This document shows positions 52,803 through 61,477 of a DNA stretch of 64,000 nt, piece by piece. A program made the translations under genes and the position numbers. Below the pieces are notes generated by a model. It was not told the DNA's origin. It searched no databases and worked only from the letters and a program-made list of their open reading frames with translations. The DNA comes from Eopsaltria australis (Eukaryota; Chordata; Aves; Passeriformes; Petroicidae). The DNA lies in the NCBI GenBank assembly GCA_034509425.1, contig JAVTVJ010000015.1, forward strand, positions 674,818 through 738,817. Direction: 5' to 3'. Every line of letters begins with the position of its first letter. Position 1 is the first letter of the stretch.

Positions 52803-55082
52803 ATGACCTCAAACACTAAAACAAAAGACACAGCTGCATTTTATGCCTTGTTAGCAAAACACAATGCCAGACCCTCTCCAGGAGGGGAAGAGTGGGCACA
52901 AAACAACTGGTTCAATTTAGAAAATGTTATTGATAGAATTCACTCTTTACAACATGGGTCAAAATTCAAACTTGGCCGAGATAAAACTGTAATTTGCTCT
53001 GTACTAGGAGCATGCCTTACATCAGCTATAGATCACCGCTTTAAGCGGTGCAGTGAACAGGAAACAATAATAGACTCTCTCCAAAACTTGGTGGAAGTTT
53101 TGCAGAAACAATTAGAGGAAAAAGAGAATTATATTCTCTTGTTACAAGATCTCTTGAGAGAAAAATGTCTTAAAAACTCAAGGAACACCGATCCACCACA
53201 AGACACAAAGGAAAAGGAAACACCTTATCCCTTCAAGAAATTAAAACAAGTAAAAAATTGTGGGGAAAACTGCTGTCCTCCTATGACACCTTTAATTAAA
53301 ACAGAATATGTCTCCCAAGTGTCACTCACCGGAGGAGACCAAATTCATTTAACTGAACAGGAGGCCAGTGGATACTGGGGACATGATGTTTTCTTAACAA
53401 CAGGGGACAAACATAACACCTCGTCCCCAACTCAGCATGCGACTTTCCAGGCTGGGGGACTCAATCCTCCAGAAAGTGGAGACCCTTTAGCTATTGTTAG
53501 TACCTCTGATCAACTTCTAGAAAGCGTCCACAAAGCCGCTTGTCTGCAAATGATACATGAAAAGAAGTTGATTCCTGAATATGAATCCCCTGCGCAAAAG
53601 CCTGTGAAACCTGAAATGAAGACCCCTTTAATTCGGGGTCCCCCAGAATCACTCAAACCCACAGCGATTGTCTTACAGAAAACCATAGCAGTTGTGGGCC
53701 CCGTAGAGAAGCTGGAAAAATTCCTTGAAAACCCAACAGATCGAACCGGATCTACTGATCCCGGGAATGCCCCAAATTCTACACCCTCTCAGCTGTTGGG
53801 TTCACACTTGAATTCACCTGCCAGTGATCGCAAAGTTTATACATGTTGTGAGGTTGCAGAAGATCCGATTAATTACAATAGAAAATGTGGACCTGTAAAA
53901 ACCCCACAAGAGAAATCAGAGGAAACACTGGCTAGCAGGGACATTGGGGTTCCTCATAGCAAATACCCAGACAATAGAAAACCCAGTGGACCCCCCTTGC
54001 TTTCTCAAAGTCTGGGCAGTGAGCCTAAGCAACTCCTCCCTCAGAGCCTGGGAAGTGAGCCAAAGCAGCCTTTCCTTCAAAGTCCAGGCAACGAGCCAAA
54101 ACAACTTTGTCCTCAAAACCAGGTAAACTGGTTTTTGGGAATTTGTTGGAAGGATATCCCACCTGATACCTTAACCTCTTTAGATCAGATTAAAATGCCT
54201 GAATCCAGGAAACATCTCCAACATGCTTTAGGGTTATTGGTGTTCTGGAGAAAACACATCCCTGATTTTTCCATAATTGCCAGACCTCTTTATAACTTGC
54301 TGAGAAAAGGGGTGAAATGGGAATGGGATACTTCTCAAGAAGAAGCCTTGCAATTGCTGATTTTTGAAGCAACAGTTCACCAAGCCCTAGGCCCTATTCA
54401 CCCCACAGATCCTTTCCAAGTGGAATGGGGGTGTGCTTCCTCAGGGCTGTCAGTACACATCTGGCAGCGGGGCCCTGAGGGCCCAACAAGGCGTGTTGGT
54501 ATTTATTCCCATGGCTTCAGAGATGCTGAAAAAAGACACACTATCTGGGAAAAGGGGCTGTTTGTGGTCAGCTTTGCTCTGATAAAAGTGGAGAAAATTA
54601 CACAACAACAACCGATTGTTTTGAGTTGCCTTTTCAAAATTATTAGGGCAGTTCCTACCGGGATCCCCCAACATGACGGGGTGGCCCAGAGGGCTTTAGT
54701 TAGAAAGTGGGATGCTCAGATTGAACACTATTGTAACACTTTCTCAATAACTGAAGGAGCTGTAAAAAACCTGGCAATACAAGAAGGCTTCAGTAGCAGC
54801 CAAGACAAACCTGCCTCAGTTATTAAGGTAGCCCTCCACACTTCCTCCGGTGAAACAGAGGGGGAAGGCAGCGCCCAAGTTGGCGAGCTGATAGCTGTTT
54901 GGAGTGTTCTCCAACGTGAAGTACAGAATATCTTTCTTGTTTGTATCTATGCTTGTTTCTATGCTATGTTTAAGGAATGGACTGAATGGCTTTCTTTTTG
55001 GCAGCAAAAAGCATGGACAGCCTCTGATGCCCTAGGAAAGGAGCATCGGACAAATACACGCTGGATAATTCCATCATTTTAA
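52803..55082 (+). CDS. A2 ORF1: coiled-coil/pol-remnant chimeric protein, 759 aa
   Basis: Fully open counterpart of the A1 ORF. It has an N-terminal region (NNWFNLENVIDRIHSL), a coiled coil at about 84-121, a proline-rich middle, then from about residue 440 a reverse transcriptase C-terminal part that A1 partly lacks (LGLLVFWRKHIPDFSIIARP), the connection domain (KGVKWEWDTSQEEAL; HPTDPFQVEWG) and an RNase H-like tail (QVGELIAVWSVLQ). The polymerase active-site motif is absent, and the RNase H Y-T-D-S position reads Y-A-C-F, so no enzyme activity is expected. Each of its length differences from A1 is a multiple of three. If made, it would be a structural or regulatory protein; function unknown. 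Confidence 0.85.
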   Translation: MTSNTKTKDTAAFYALLAKHNARPSPGGEEWAQNNWFNLENVIDRIHSLQHGSKFKLGRDKTVICSVLGACLTSAIDHRFKRCSEQETIIDSLQNLVEVLQKQLEEKENYILLLQDLLREKCLKNSRNTDPPQDTKEKETPYPFKKLKQVKNCGENCCPPMTPLIKTEYVSQVSLTGGDQIHLTEQEASGYWGHDVFLTTGDKHNTSSPTQHATFQAGGLNPPESGDPLAIVSTSDQLLESVHKAACLQMIHEKKLIPEYESPAQKPVKPEMKTPLIRGPPESLKPTAIVLQKTIAVVGPVEKLEKFLENPTDRTGSTDPGNAPNSTPSQLLGSHLNSPASDRKVYTCCEVAEDPINYNRKCGPVKTPQEKSEETLASRDIGVPHSKYPDNRKPSGPPLLSQSLGSEPKQLLPQSLGSEPKQPFLQSPGNEPKQLCPQNQVNWFLGICWKDIPPDTLTSLDQIKMPESRKHLQHALGLLVFWRKHIPDFSIIARPLYNLLRKGVKWEWDTSQEEALQLLIFEATVHQALGPIHPTDPFQVEWGCASSGLSVHIWQRGPEGPTRRVGIYSHGFRDAEKRHTIWEKGLFVVSFALIKVEKITQQQPIVLSCLFKIIRAVPTGIPQHDGVAQRALVRKWDAQIEHYCNTFSITEGAVKNLAIQEGFSSSQDKPASVIKVALHTSSGETEGEGSAQVGELIAVWSVLQREVQNIFLVCIYACFYAMFKEWTEWLSFWQQKAWTASDALGKEHRTNTRWIIPSF

Positions 55083-55129
55083 CCTTTTCTGCCCCTTGGT
55101 GGCAGGCTCTGTTGTGTTTACTTTTCACA

Positions 55130-57112
55130 GGGGAACTCCGAGGGACATGAAGAATTTATAGGTTTAAAATAAACGCCATAGCAAAGCCCATACTGAGTGC
55201 AGTAGCTACATATTATGGTATAAATACCCCCTTTGTGTTGGACCACAATAATGTTTTCCCCCCTTTTATGGTAACTCAGGGTGATGATGTTTCAATACGA
55301 TGTAGGTTAATTACTGGAACTTTTACTGAGTCTGTACCCAGCTATAGCATGGGGCCGCATAGTCAAATTTCATTTTACAAAGTTAAAAATCAGGATTGTT
55401 GGCTAAACCTAACTGCTGTGCAGTTTTCTTATAAAGTGACATGTAGCAAGAACAATACTAACTACTGGGGGGAATTTGACATTGAAGTATTTATGCCTAC
55501 AACCCCACCACCGGTTAGGTTGAGCCCAAAAATTTTCAAAATTGGACCACATATAATCAGGAAAACAGGCCAACAACAATTATTGTTTAACCCGGTATGG
55601 TCTCTCAAACATGTCAAATTACTCATGAAAAGCAACGTTTCGGAAATTCAGCCGGCTTGTTCACCTTTCTTGTAAACTTCTTTTGAAGGGTGGACAACCT
55701 GGCTGCGAAACAGAAACTTTATTAAGAAAAGAATGCAGAACGACATAACCGGTTTTGTGGGAACAGGATTGGAAATTTTGAATAGCATTGATTCAGAAGT
55801 GTTAATGAATAAACTGGCTACCACCACTGCAGATTTGACCAAATTAAAACAACCACTGCAGTCATCATTATTGGCTTTAGGAACTCACCAGTGGCTGTTA
55901 TCAAACATGCTACCAGATTGGGAAAGGGTAAATGTGAACGACCACAAATTGATAATTGATGCACTTGGTGCCACACAAAATAATGTTTCTTTAGCCCTTA
56001 GCTGCATCCAGGCTCAATTGTGGATGCAGTCAGTTGCCGCCTCAATTATAAGAGAAGGCGAAGAAGGCACTTTTCCTACTGAAATTCGGAAAATAATTTG
56101 GGATAGTGCCACTAAATTTGAAAGAGAATTCCAATCGTGGTGGAACTTAGTGAATTTCACTTACAACCCTGCTACAAACACAGCCACAGCTTTTGTGTTA
56201 ACTATACGCAATGCTTCAGTGCATTCAATCTTTCCCATCGTTCCTTTGGGGCTGAACCGGAATGGAACTATTCTTTACCCTTTTGGACATAAGCAATGGG
56301 CCCGTCAAATTGGTAAAAAATGGCAAACTGTGGATTTAGAAACTTGTGTTGTCCGGGAACAACTAGGGTTCATTTGCGAAAGCAATGCAATCAGAGCTCA
56401 GGACATTTGCTTAGACAGGGAACAGAATATCTGTCATTTTGAAATTCATCCTAAAGAGAATCCTGAAACAGTGCTCGTGTATATAGGCAATGGATGTGCA
56501 TGCTTGAGAACTGCTTGTGATCAAATAGTTGTAGAAAATTTGGTAATGGACACTAAAAATCATTCAAATTTTTGTGTTTGCAATTTTACTAAAATAATAG
56601 GATGTGATTTTTTTTTTTATTTAGCTTCAGTCACTTTTTATCACCTTTTGCAATCCAATTACTCACTGATACACCAAGTTGTGCCTACCTGCATTGGGAT
56701 GAACCTTACCTTGGTAAAGCAATTGTTGCTTCATCAGGATTTAATCGAAATTTTGGAAAAGATCAAGAAGAACGGACAGAAAACCTTGGTAACTGTTCAT
56801 CACAATGTAAACAAATACATCGTGTTCTGGAAAGGGTAAGAAAGGATGCTGACCACAGTTGGTGGGATACCCTTTTTGGGTGGTCACCTACTGCCACAGG
56901 GGTCCTGAATAAATTGTGTCATCCCATCATTGTTCTCTTGATTTTAGTTTTAATTGGTTTTGTTTAATCAGCAATTTTGTATATCATGAATTGGAGAATG
57001 ATGAAACAAATAACACATTTGACATCTATAATGAATATGCATAATCTGGTTGATGTTTTATCCTCTGTGGACACCCCTGACATTATTGATGCAAGGCGAG
57101 CTAAGGTGTAAT
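55130..57112 (+). pseudogene. env: A2 envelope gene, broken
   Basis: A pyrimidine-rich acceptor (TTTACTTTTCACAG) precedes it. A surface-subunit part is open at 55235-55675 (several N-x-S/T sites; GTG is only the first codon of the open frame), with a frame break near 55673. A long part is open at 55733-56839, with cysteine motifs shared with A1. A one-base loss in an A run near 56812 shifts the frame before the membrane anchor, and the anchor region has a stop near 56965. Longer than the A1 env, but not translatable as one envelope. Confidence 0.85.
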
Positions 57113-57460
57113 AAGAAATTGGATAAATACTTTACTGCTTATTGTAATTTAATCAATTATTAATGAAATTTTAAGGTATTTTTTATTGTTTGTGATTCAA
57201 TCAATTAATGTAATTTTAAGGTGTAACAATGTATTAATGTAATTTTAAAGTATAACGATTTAATCAATTATTAATATGATTTTAAGCTATAATAAGAAAT
57301 TAAACTGGTCTATTTGAATAATTATTAATGAAATTTTACTATAATAAGGCAATTGTTGCCCTGTTGAAATTTAAACAAAATTTCATGTGATTAAAATTAC
57401 TTATTCTTTTGTTTTCTTTTTCTTTTCTTTTCCCTTCTCTCTTTCTCTTTTGTCTCTGTT
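57113..57460 (+). repeat. AT-rich repeats and pyrimidine tract (A2)
   Basis: Counterpart of 6871-7221: imperfect TTATTAATGAAATTTTA-like units, then about 50 bases of nearly pure pyrimidine ending TTTTCCAG at 57459-57466, a good splice acceptor shape. Confidence 0.65.
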
Positions 57461-57469
57461 TTCCAGGGT

Positions 57470-57640
57470 ATGCTACCGGCACGGACGAGTCCTGAAGACA
57501 TCGTGACAATGCTACCGAGTCCTGAAGACATCGAGACAATGCTACAGGTTCCTGACGACGATCGTGAGCCACGGGGTAGTGTAAGAGTCTGGACGGAAAT
57601 CCCTATCTGCCTCACGACCATCGACAGAAGCAGAGGCTGA
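57470..57640 (+). CDS. Possible small accessory ORF of A2 (SPEDI repeats), 56 aa
   Basis: ATG at 57470, three bases after a consensus-like splice acceptor. Encodes SPEDIVTMLP, SPEDIETMLQ and VPDDDREP, then continues into the 3' LTR and stops at TGA 57638-57640. Relative to A1 the repeat part is kept and the LTR-encoded tail differs because of a length change in the LTR. Could be an accessory product from a spliced 3' exon, or fortuitous. Confidence 0.38.
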   Translation: MLPARTSPEDIVTMLPSPEDIETMLQVPDDDREPRGSVRVWTEIPICLTTIDRSRG

Positions 57641-57686
57641 AAACCCAGAGACCCTAAGAGGGGAAAAGGACTTTTGCACAATGAAG
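57580..57686 (+). repeat. A2 3' LTR, first 107 bp
   Basis: TGTAAGAGTC to ATGAAG, broken by the provirus I LTR at 57687. The rest lies beyond the window. Confidence 0.92.
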
Positions 57687-58291
57687 TGTGGCAGTGGTGC
57701 AGGTTACCCCAGAAGAAGAATTTCCAATGAGAAAGCCCTGGGGGGAGGAGGAGGGCTCCCCCGAGGTAGAGCAAACAATAGTTTAGCCCAGAAGAGGCTG
57801 GGCTCGAGACAGGTTAATACCCCCAGGGCTCATTGGGGAGCACCACCTGCCCATCTGAGTTAGTCACCCCCAGTTTCCTAGAGAGTTCTCAGTTACTCGG
57901 TTGTTCATTGTATCACTCCCCTGTCTGTAACCCTCGCTCATCCCCTTCTATCCCTGGTTCGCTCCCTGTCCCCTGCTCCTCCCCAGTTCCTCCCCTCTGC
58001 TACCCGGTGATTGGTCACCGGGGGAACAATAAAAGATCGTGTCCCAGGGGAATCGAGGTCCTCCGATCCCCGGTGTCACAGAGTGCAGAACCTCGTGTCT
58101 GTGTCTCTTCATTCCTGGGTTGGAGGAACCCCCTGAGGTGTGGGAGAGTTCGCCTACCGAGCAGCCAGCAGGGAGCAAGGGCAAGAGTCGCTCGGCGATT
58201 GGGAGCGAGGCTGGCCCCCGAGGACCCAAGTCACATCCGCCTTTGCTAGTAGCCACCTCCACTCCACCGAGGAGGGAGGCGGACGGCCACA
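57687..58291 (+). repeat. Provirus I 5' LTR
   Basis: 605 bp, TGTGGCAGTGG to CGGCCACA. AATAAA at 58028-58033 lies in ACAATAAAAGATC and may serve as TATA-like or polyadenylation signal. A relative is embedded in provirus J env (29557-30115). Confidence 0.88.
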
Positions 58292-58293
58292 GC

Positions 58294-58311
58294 TGACGCC
58301 CAACGTGGGGC
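58294..58311 (+). other. Primer binding site, tRNA-Lys1,2 type
   Basis: TGACGCCCAACGTGGGGC differs from the lysine-1,2 site only at the third base (A for G). It sits two bases after the LTR. Confidence 0.87.
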
Positions 58312-58582
58312 ATTTGGTCAGCTTGACCACTTGCCTCATCGGAGCGACCTTCGCCAGAAGCGCGCCGTTGCAGCGTCGGCCGCCCTTCCTGAAGAGCTCC
58401 GCGTTTTAGTGGACTTTTCGGGAGGGGAGATCGAGCAACCTCTCTCCCGACGGACTGTGGAGAGAGCCTCGGTCACCACACCACCCTAGCCAGAGGACTG
58501 TGACCGGCGGTCAGGGACGGGAGAGGTGCCAGGGATCCGGGACCCGGCACGTGGAGCAAAATCGCTGCGCAGCGTCCGGAAA

Positions 58583-58588
58583 GTGAGT
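58583..58588 (+). other. Splice donor candidate in provirus I leader
   Basis: GTGAGT after GGAAA, between primer site and gag, is where betaretroviruses place the donor for env mRNA. Confidence 0.5.
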
Positions 58589-58655
58589 TTAAGAATTTCC
58601 CCTGACCCCACTGCGTTAGCTTTCCTGTTTACCTCGGCTAGGAGTTGCTGCCGTT

Positions 58656-60698
58656 ATGGGTGCCCGGCTTTCCAGGCAGCAAAAGGGGTTTTACTCCCAA
58701 ATTAAGGGAGTTTTAACTGCGGAGGGGAAGCGTTTTTCGAAACCTCTTTTAAAGGAATTCGTTAGATGGGTTTTTATTCAGTTTCCCTCGGTTTCTTTAG
58801 ATTTAGTTCGAGATCTGGGCTTTTGGGACAAAGTCGGGGATTTAGTAACTAAAAAGGTTCAGGAGGGAGATGTTAGCGTTACTCGTTTTTATTCGGTTTT
58901 GATTTTAATTTGCGATTCTTTGAGGGGACTTAGTAAGGGGAAAGTTGAAACCCCGGTTCCTCCTACCCCACTTTCCCTGCCGCCCCACTCTCCTCACCCC
59001 CCTTCCCTGGGGCGTCGAGACTCGCGTCGGGTGTCGTTTGCCCTCGATCCCCCGCGATCTCCGGCGCTCCCTGGCCGGTGGGGAGGGGGCTTCTCCGCGC
59101 CGGACCTTCCCTTGGATGTTTTGCCTGTGCCCGGGTGCCCGGTTGCGCCCGTTGTGCCCCCCCCTTATCGTGGTTATGGAGGAGAGGATAGCCGCGGTGA
59201 GGAGCGGGATGGCGCCGGCCGTGCGGCCAGCGCGCCTTCCACCCCCCGTTTTGGCGCCAAAAGCCGTTTTGCGCGGGATCCCTCCCCTTCCCCGGACTCC
59301 CCCCCTGAGCCTGCCCACGGAGTCCTCCGCCCCCGGGGCCGTCCCTCCCCCTGCGTCGCGTCGGGGCGTGGTATCGCGTCGGGCCCCTCCCATCCCCTCG
59401 GGACCTCCAGCCGGCCCCGCGCGGCATCCGTCCCCTCGCGCGCCGCCCTCTCCGGCTCCGATTCCCACGCCCCCCCTTCCGGGCCCCGGAGCCCAGAACC
59501 CGAAAGGGAGGGGGCCGAGGCCTGCCGGCACCCCGGGCCCCGGAGCCCAGAACCCGGGAGGGGGGAAGCCAAGGCCTGCCGGCGCCCCGGGCCCCGGAGC
59601 CTAGAACCCGGAGGCCCACAGGCCGAGGCCGGTGCCGAGGCCTGGGGCCGGGCCCCAGCCTGCCCGGGTTCAGATTACCCGGAGCCCGGGGGCCCAGGGG
59701 GCGCGGCCCAGGAGGCGGGACAAAGCCTGGTAGCCCTACCGGTCCACCTGGGTAGGCGTGGCCGGAATCCCCAGTGGGAGCCTTTTCCATTCTCCCAGCT
59801 GCGAGACCTATGTAAGATGATCAGTGACCACGGGCTGGAATCATCTTACAGCCAGGGCATGCTCAGAGCAACCTTTAGGTCCAACCTCTTAGTCCCGGAG
59901 GACCTTAAGTCAATTATGGAAGGGATCCTAACTCCTGAAAATTATATGCTATGGGAAAGAGCTTGGAAACGCCTACTAGAAGACCTCCTGGGAGAATACG
60001 ATGGGGAAGATGAGGTCGATGACCTGACAATGGACCACCTAGCAGGCGAGGGGGACTTTAGCAAGGGTGAGGAGCAGGCTGCACAGCTCCCAACGAGAGC
60101 GATTAGAGACGTACAGCAGGCGGCGCTGAGGGCCCTCCTGACGCTACCATCTGCGGAGGTGCCTTCAGATGGGTATGCCACCATCAGGCAACAACCAGAG
60201 GAGAGCTTTGTTAAGTTTGTAGGCCGAGTGAGGATGGCTCTCGAGAAACAGGAAGAAGACCCCTCAAACCAAGCAAAGCTCCTCCGGTCAGTGGCATACA
60301 CCAATGCCAACGCTGCCTGCAAGGCAGTCCTAAAAACCCTCCCCAAATTGCCTCGGCCCACCTTAGAGGCAATGTTAGAAGCGTGCGCCGAGATCACCCC
60401 CGAGCCATCAGTAGCACCCCCTCCTCCAGGCCGCGGACCCCAACAGCAAAGGAGGTATGTGACAGCAGCGGGGGCTGCCACCCCTGAAATTGACAATAAC
60501 CGAACTGGACATAACAAGTGTTATAACTGTGGACAGGGTGGGCACATCGCACGCTTTTGTCCAAAGCCCCGGAGAAATAACACCTCTTGTTCTAAGCCTC
60601 CCGCAGGTCCCGGAGCGGTGCTCTGCCTGTGTTGCCGCCAGCACCAGGGAAACGGGCAGAAGAGCGCAGTACAGCACTGCGCTGTGACACCAAATTAA
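58656..60698 (+). CDS. gag: Provirus I Gag, 680 aa
   Basis: Intact betaretrovirus-like Gag. It starts MGARLSRQQ, a glycine at position 2 fitting N-myristoylation of the matrix domain (about 1-95). A long proline/arginine-rich region follows, with a PPPY late-domain motif at 168-171 (recruits ubiquitin ligases for budding) and three 18-residue repeats. The capsid region includes PFPFSQLRDLCK and a major homology region (QQPEESFVKFVGRVRMALE). One zinc knuckle (CYNCGQGGHIARFC, about 622-635) lies near the C-terminus; the usual second one is not evident, though CLCC follows. Ends in TAA at 60696-60698, overlapping pro by 46 bases past the slip site. The only plausible start is this ATG. Confidence 0.9.
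   Translation: MGARLSRQQKGFYSQIKGVLTAEGKRFSKPLLKEFVRWVFIQFPSVSLDLVRDLGFWDKVGDLVTKKVQEGDVSVTRFYSVLILICDSLRGLSKGKVETPVPPTPLSLPPHSPHPPSLGRRDSRRVSFALDPPRSPALPGRWGGGFSAPDLPLDVLPVPGCPVAPVVPPPYRGYGGEDSRGEERDGAGRAASAPSTPRFGAKSRFARDPSPSPDSPPEPAHGVLRPRGRPSPCVASGRGIASGPSHPLGTSSRPRAASVPSRAALSGSDSHAPPSGPRSPEPEREGAEACRHPGPRSPEPGRGEAKACRRPGPRSLEPGGPQAEAGAEAWGRAPACPGSDYPEPGGPGGAAQEAGQSLVALPVHLGRRGRNPQWEPFPFSQLRDLCKMISDHGLESSYSQGMLRATFRSNLLVPEDLKSIMEGILTPENYMLWERAWKRLLEDLLGEYDGEDEVDDLTMDHLAGEGDFSKGEEQAAQLPTRAIRDVQQAALRALLTLPSAEVPSDGYATIRQQPEESFVKFVGRVRMALEKQEEDPSNQAKLLRSVAYTNANAACKAVLKTLPKLPRPTLEAMLEACAEITPEPSVAPPPPGRGPQQQRRYVTAAGAATPEIDNNRTGHNKCYNCGQGGHIARFCPKPRRNNTSCSKPPAGPGAVLCLCCRQHQGNGQKSAVQHCAVTPN
59481..59640 (+). 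repeat. 54-bp tandem repeats in provirus I gag
   Basis: Three units beginning GGGCCCCGGAGCC at 59481, 59535 and 59589, each 54 bp (18 codons) with the last partial. In phase with Gag, giving GPRSPEP-type repeats. Confidence 0.88.
60647..60683 (+). promoter_or_regulatory. Gag-Pro ribosomal frameshift signal
   Basis: GGGAAAC at 60647-60653 lies as G GGA AAC in the Gag frame, the same heptamer used at gag-pro by Mason-Pfizer monkey virus. After a 9-base spacer comes a perfect 8-bp hairpin, AGCGCAGT (60663-60670) with ACTGCGCT (60676-60683) and a 5-base loop. A -1 shift here enters the pro frame. Confidence 0.87.
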
Positions 60699-61453
60699 AT
60701 GCTGACAACACCGGGACCACCATCACCGCTCCGGCGAGACCGCCCGCCACACCATCGGCGGGAGAGGGGGACACTGCAGCGGCTAAGGACAGGACCAGGT
60801 TCCACCTGGTAAGTGCCCACCCTCAACATATCACCAACACAGACTTTCGTAGTTATAACGTGTTTCTTTGTGGAGACATTTATAAGAGGACAGAGCTTTT
60901 GGTCGTGGGGGACTCCACGAGGGGCCCTCTCGGGCTCTTTGTGCTCCCTCAGATTGTTACAGCTATCCCGGGACAGACTTTTAAAATCACCGCCGCCTGT
61001 CACTCGGCCCCCTGGTTCGTGTCCAGGGGCCAGTGGCTGGCTCATGCAATAATTATTCCGGAGGACCTTCCCAAGACGAAGATGACACCACGGGCCATGT
61101 ACTCAGAGCTCCTGGGGACCGACAAGCCCACCCTGTCTTGCCGCCTCAAAAACGGCAAGGCAGCGGTGCACATCCGAGGAATGATGGACACAGGATCAGA
61201 CGTGACTATCATTTCAGCAGCAGAGTGGCCACATGGATGGGGGCTCCGGCCCTCAACCGAAAACATCACCGGACTTGGGGGAGCCGTTATGCCCCAGAGG
61301 TCCACTAATAACATCTTGGTGGAGGGGCCGGACGGTCATGTTGCCACGGTAAGACCATACGTGGTGGCCTCTGGCTTCAACCTCTGGGGTAGGGACCTTT
61401 TGTCGCAATGGGGGACCAGCCTAGAAATCCCAGATACACCAGGGGATTTCTAG
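60653..61453 (+). CDS. pro: Provirus I Pro (dUTPase-like plus aspartic protease), reached by -1 frameshift
   Basis: Open in the -1 frame of gag; the frame is open from before 60629. The first part (FRSYNVFLCGDI; LFVLPQIVTAIPGQTFKI; WLAHAIIIPE) occupies the dUTPase position of betaretrovirus Pro, but the diagnostic G-[VI]-I-D-x-D-Y motif seen in provirus J is absent, so it may be an inactive relic. The protease has MMDTGSDVTIIS, a flap-like ITGLGG and the WGRDLLSQWG end. It would cut Gag and Pol. The stop TAG at 61451-61453 is directly after the second slip site. Confidence 0.85.
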   Translation, partial: RAEERSTALRCDTKLNADNTGTTITAPARPPATPSAGEGDTAAAKDRTRFHLVSAHPQHITNTDFRSYNVFLCGDIYKRTELLVVGDSTRGPLGLFVLPQIVTAIPGQTFKITAACHSAPWFVSRGQWLAHAIIIPEDLPKTKMTPRAMYSELLGTDKPTLSCRLKNGKAAVHIRGMMDTGSDVTIISAAEWPHGWGLRPSTENITGLGGAVMPQRSTNNILVEGPDGHVATVRPYVVASGFNLWGRDLLSQWGTSLEIPDTPGDF

Positions 61454-61477
61454 CTGGGGCCGCTGCTGGGCGCCCCA
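61444..61477 (+). promoter_or_regulatory. Pro-Pol ribosomal frameshift signal
   Basis: GGATTTC at 61444-61450 lies as G GAT TTC in the Pro frame, immediately before the Pro stop. Mouse mammary tumour virus uses the close G GAU UUA at pro-pol. TGGGGC (61455-61460) can pair with GCCCCA (61472-61477), four bases downstream. A -1 shift enters the open pol frame. Confidence 0.75.

Larger units (their letters stand above)
51661..57686 (+). mobile_element. Provirus A2, second A-family provirus, 3' LTR cut by provirus I
   Basis: Same order as A1: LTR, leader, ORF1, env, AT-rich block, pyrimidine tract, small repeat ORF, LTR. The 3' LTR stops after 107 bp at 57686 where provirus I begins, so the target duplication (left flank CTCCC) cannot be tested within the window. 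Confidence 0.93.

Noticed and set aside
58963..59790. 275-codon antisense ORF opposite provirus I gag
   Set aside because: It mirrors the GC- and repeat-rich Gag region. Low-complexity proline/arginine peptide with no domain; the sense Gag explains the openness.
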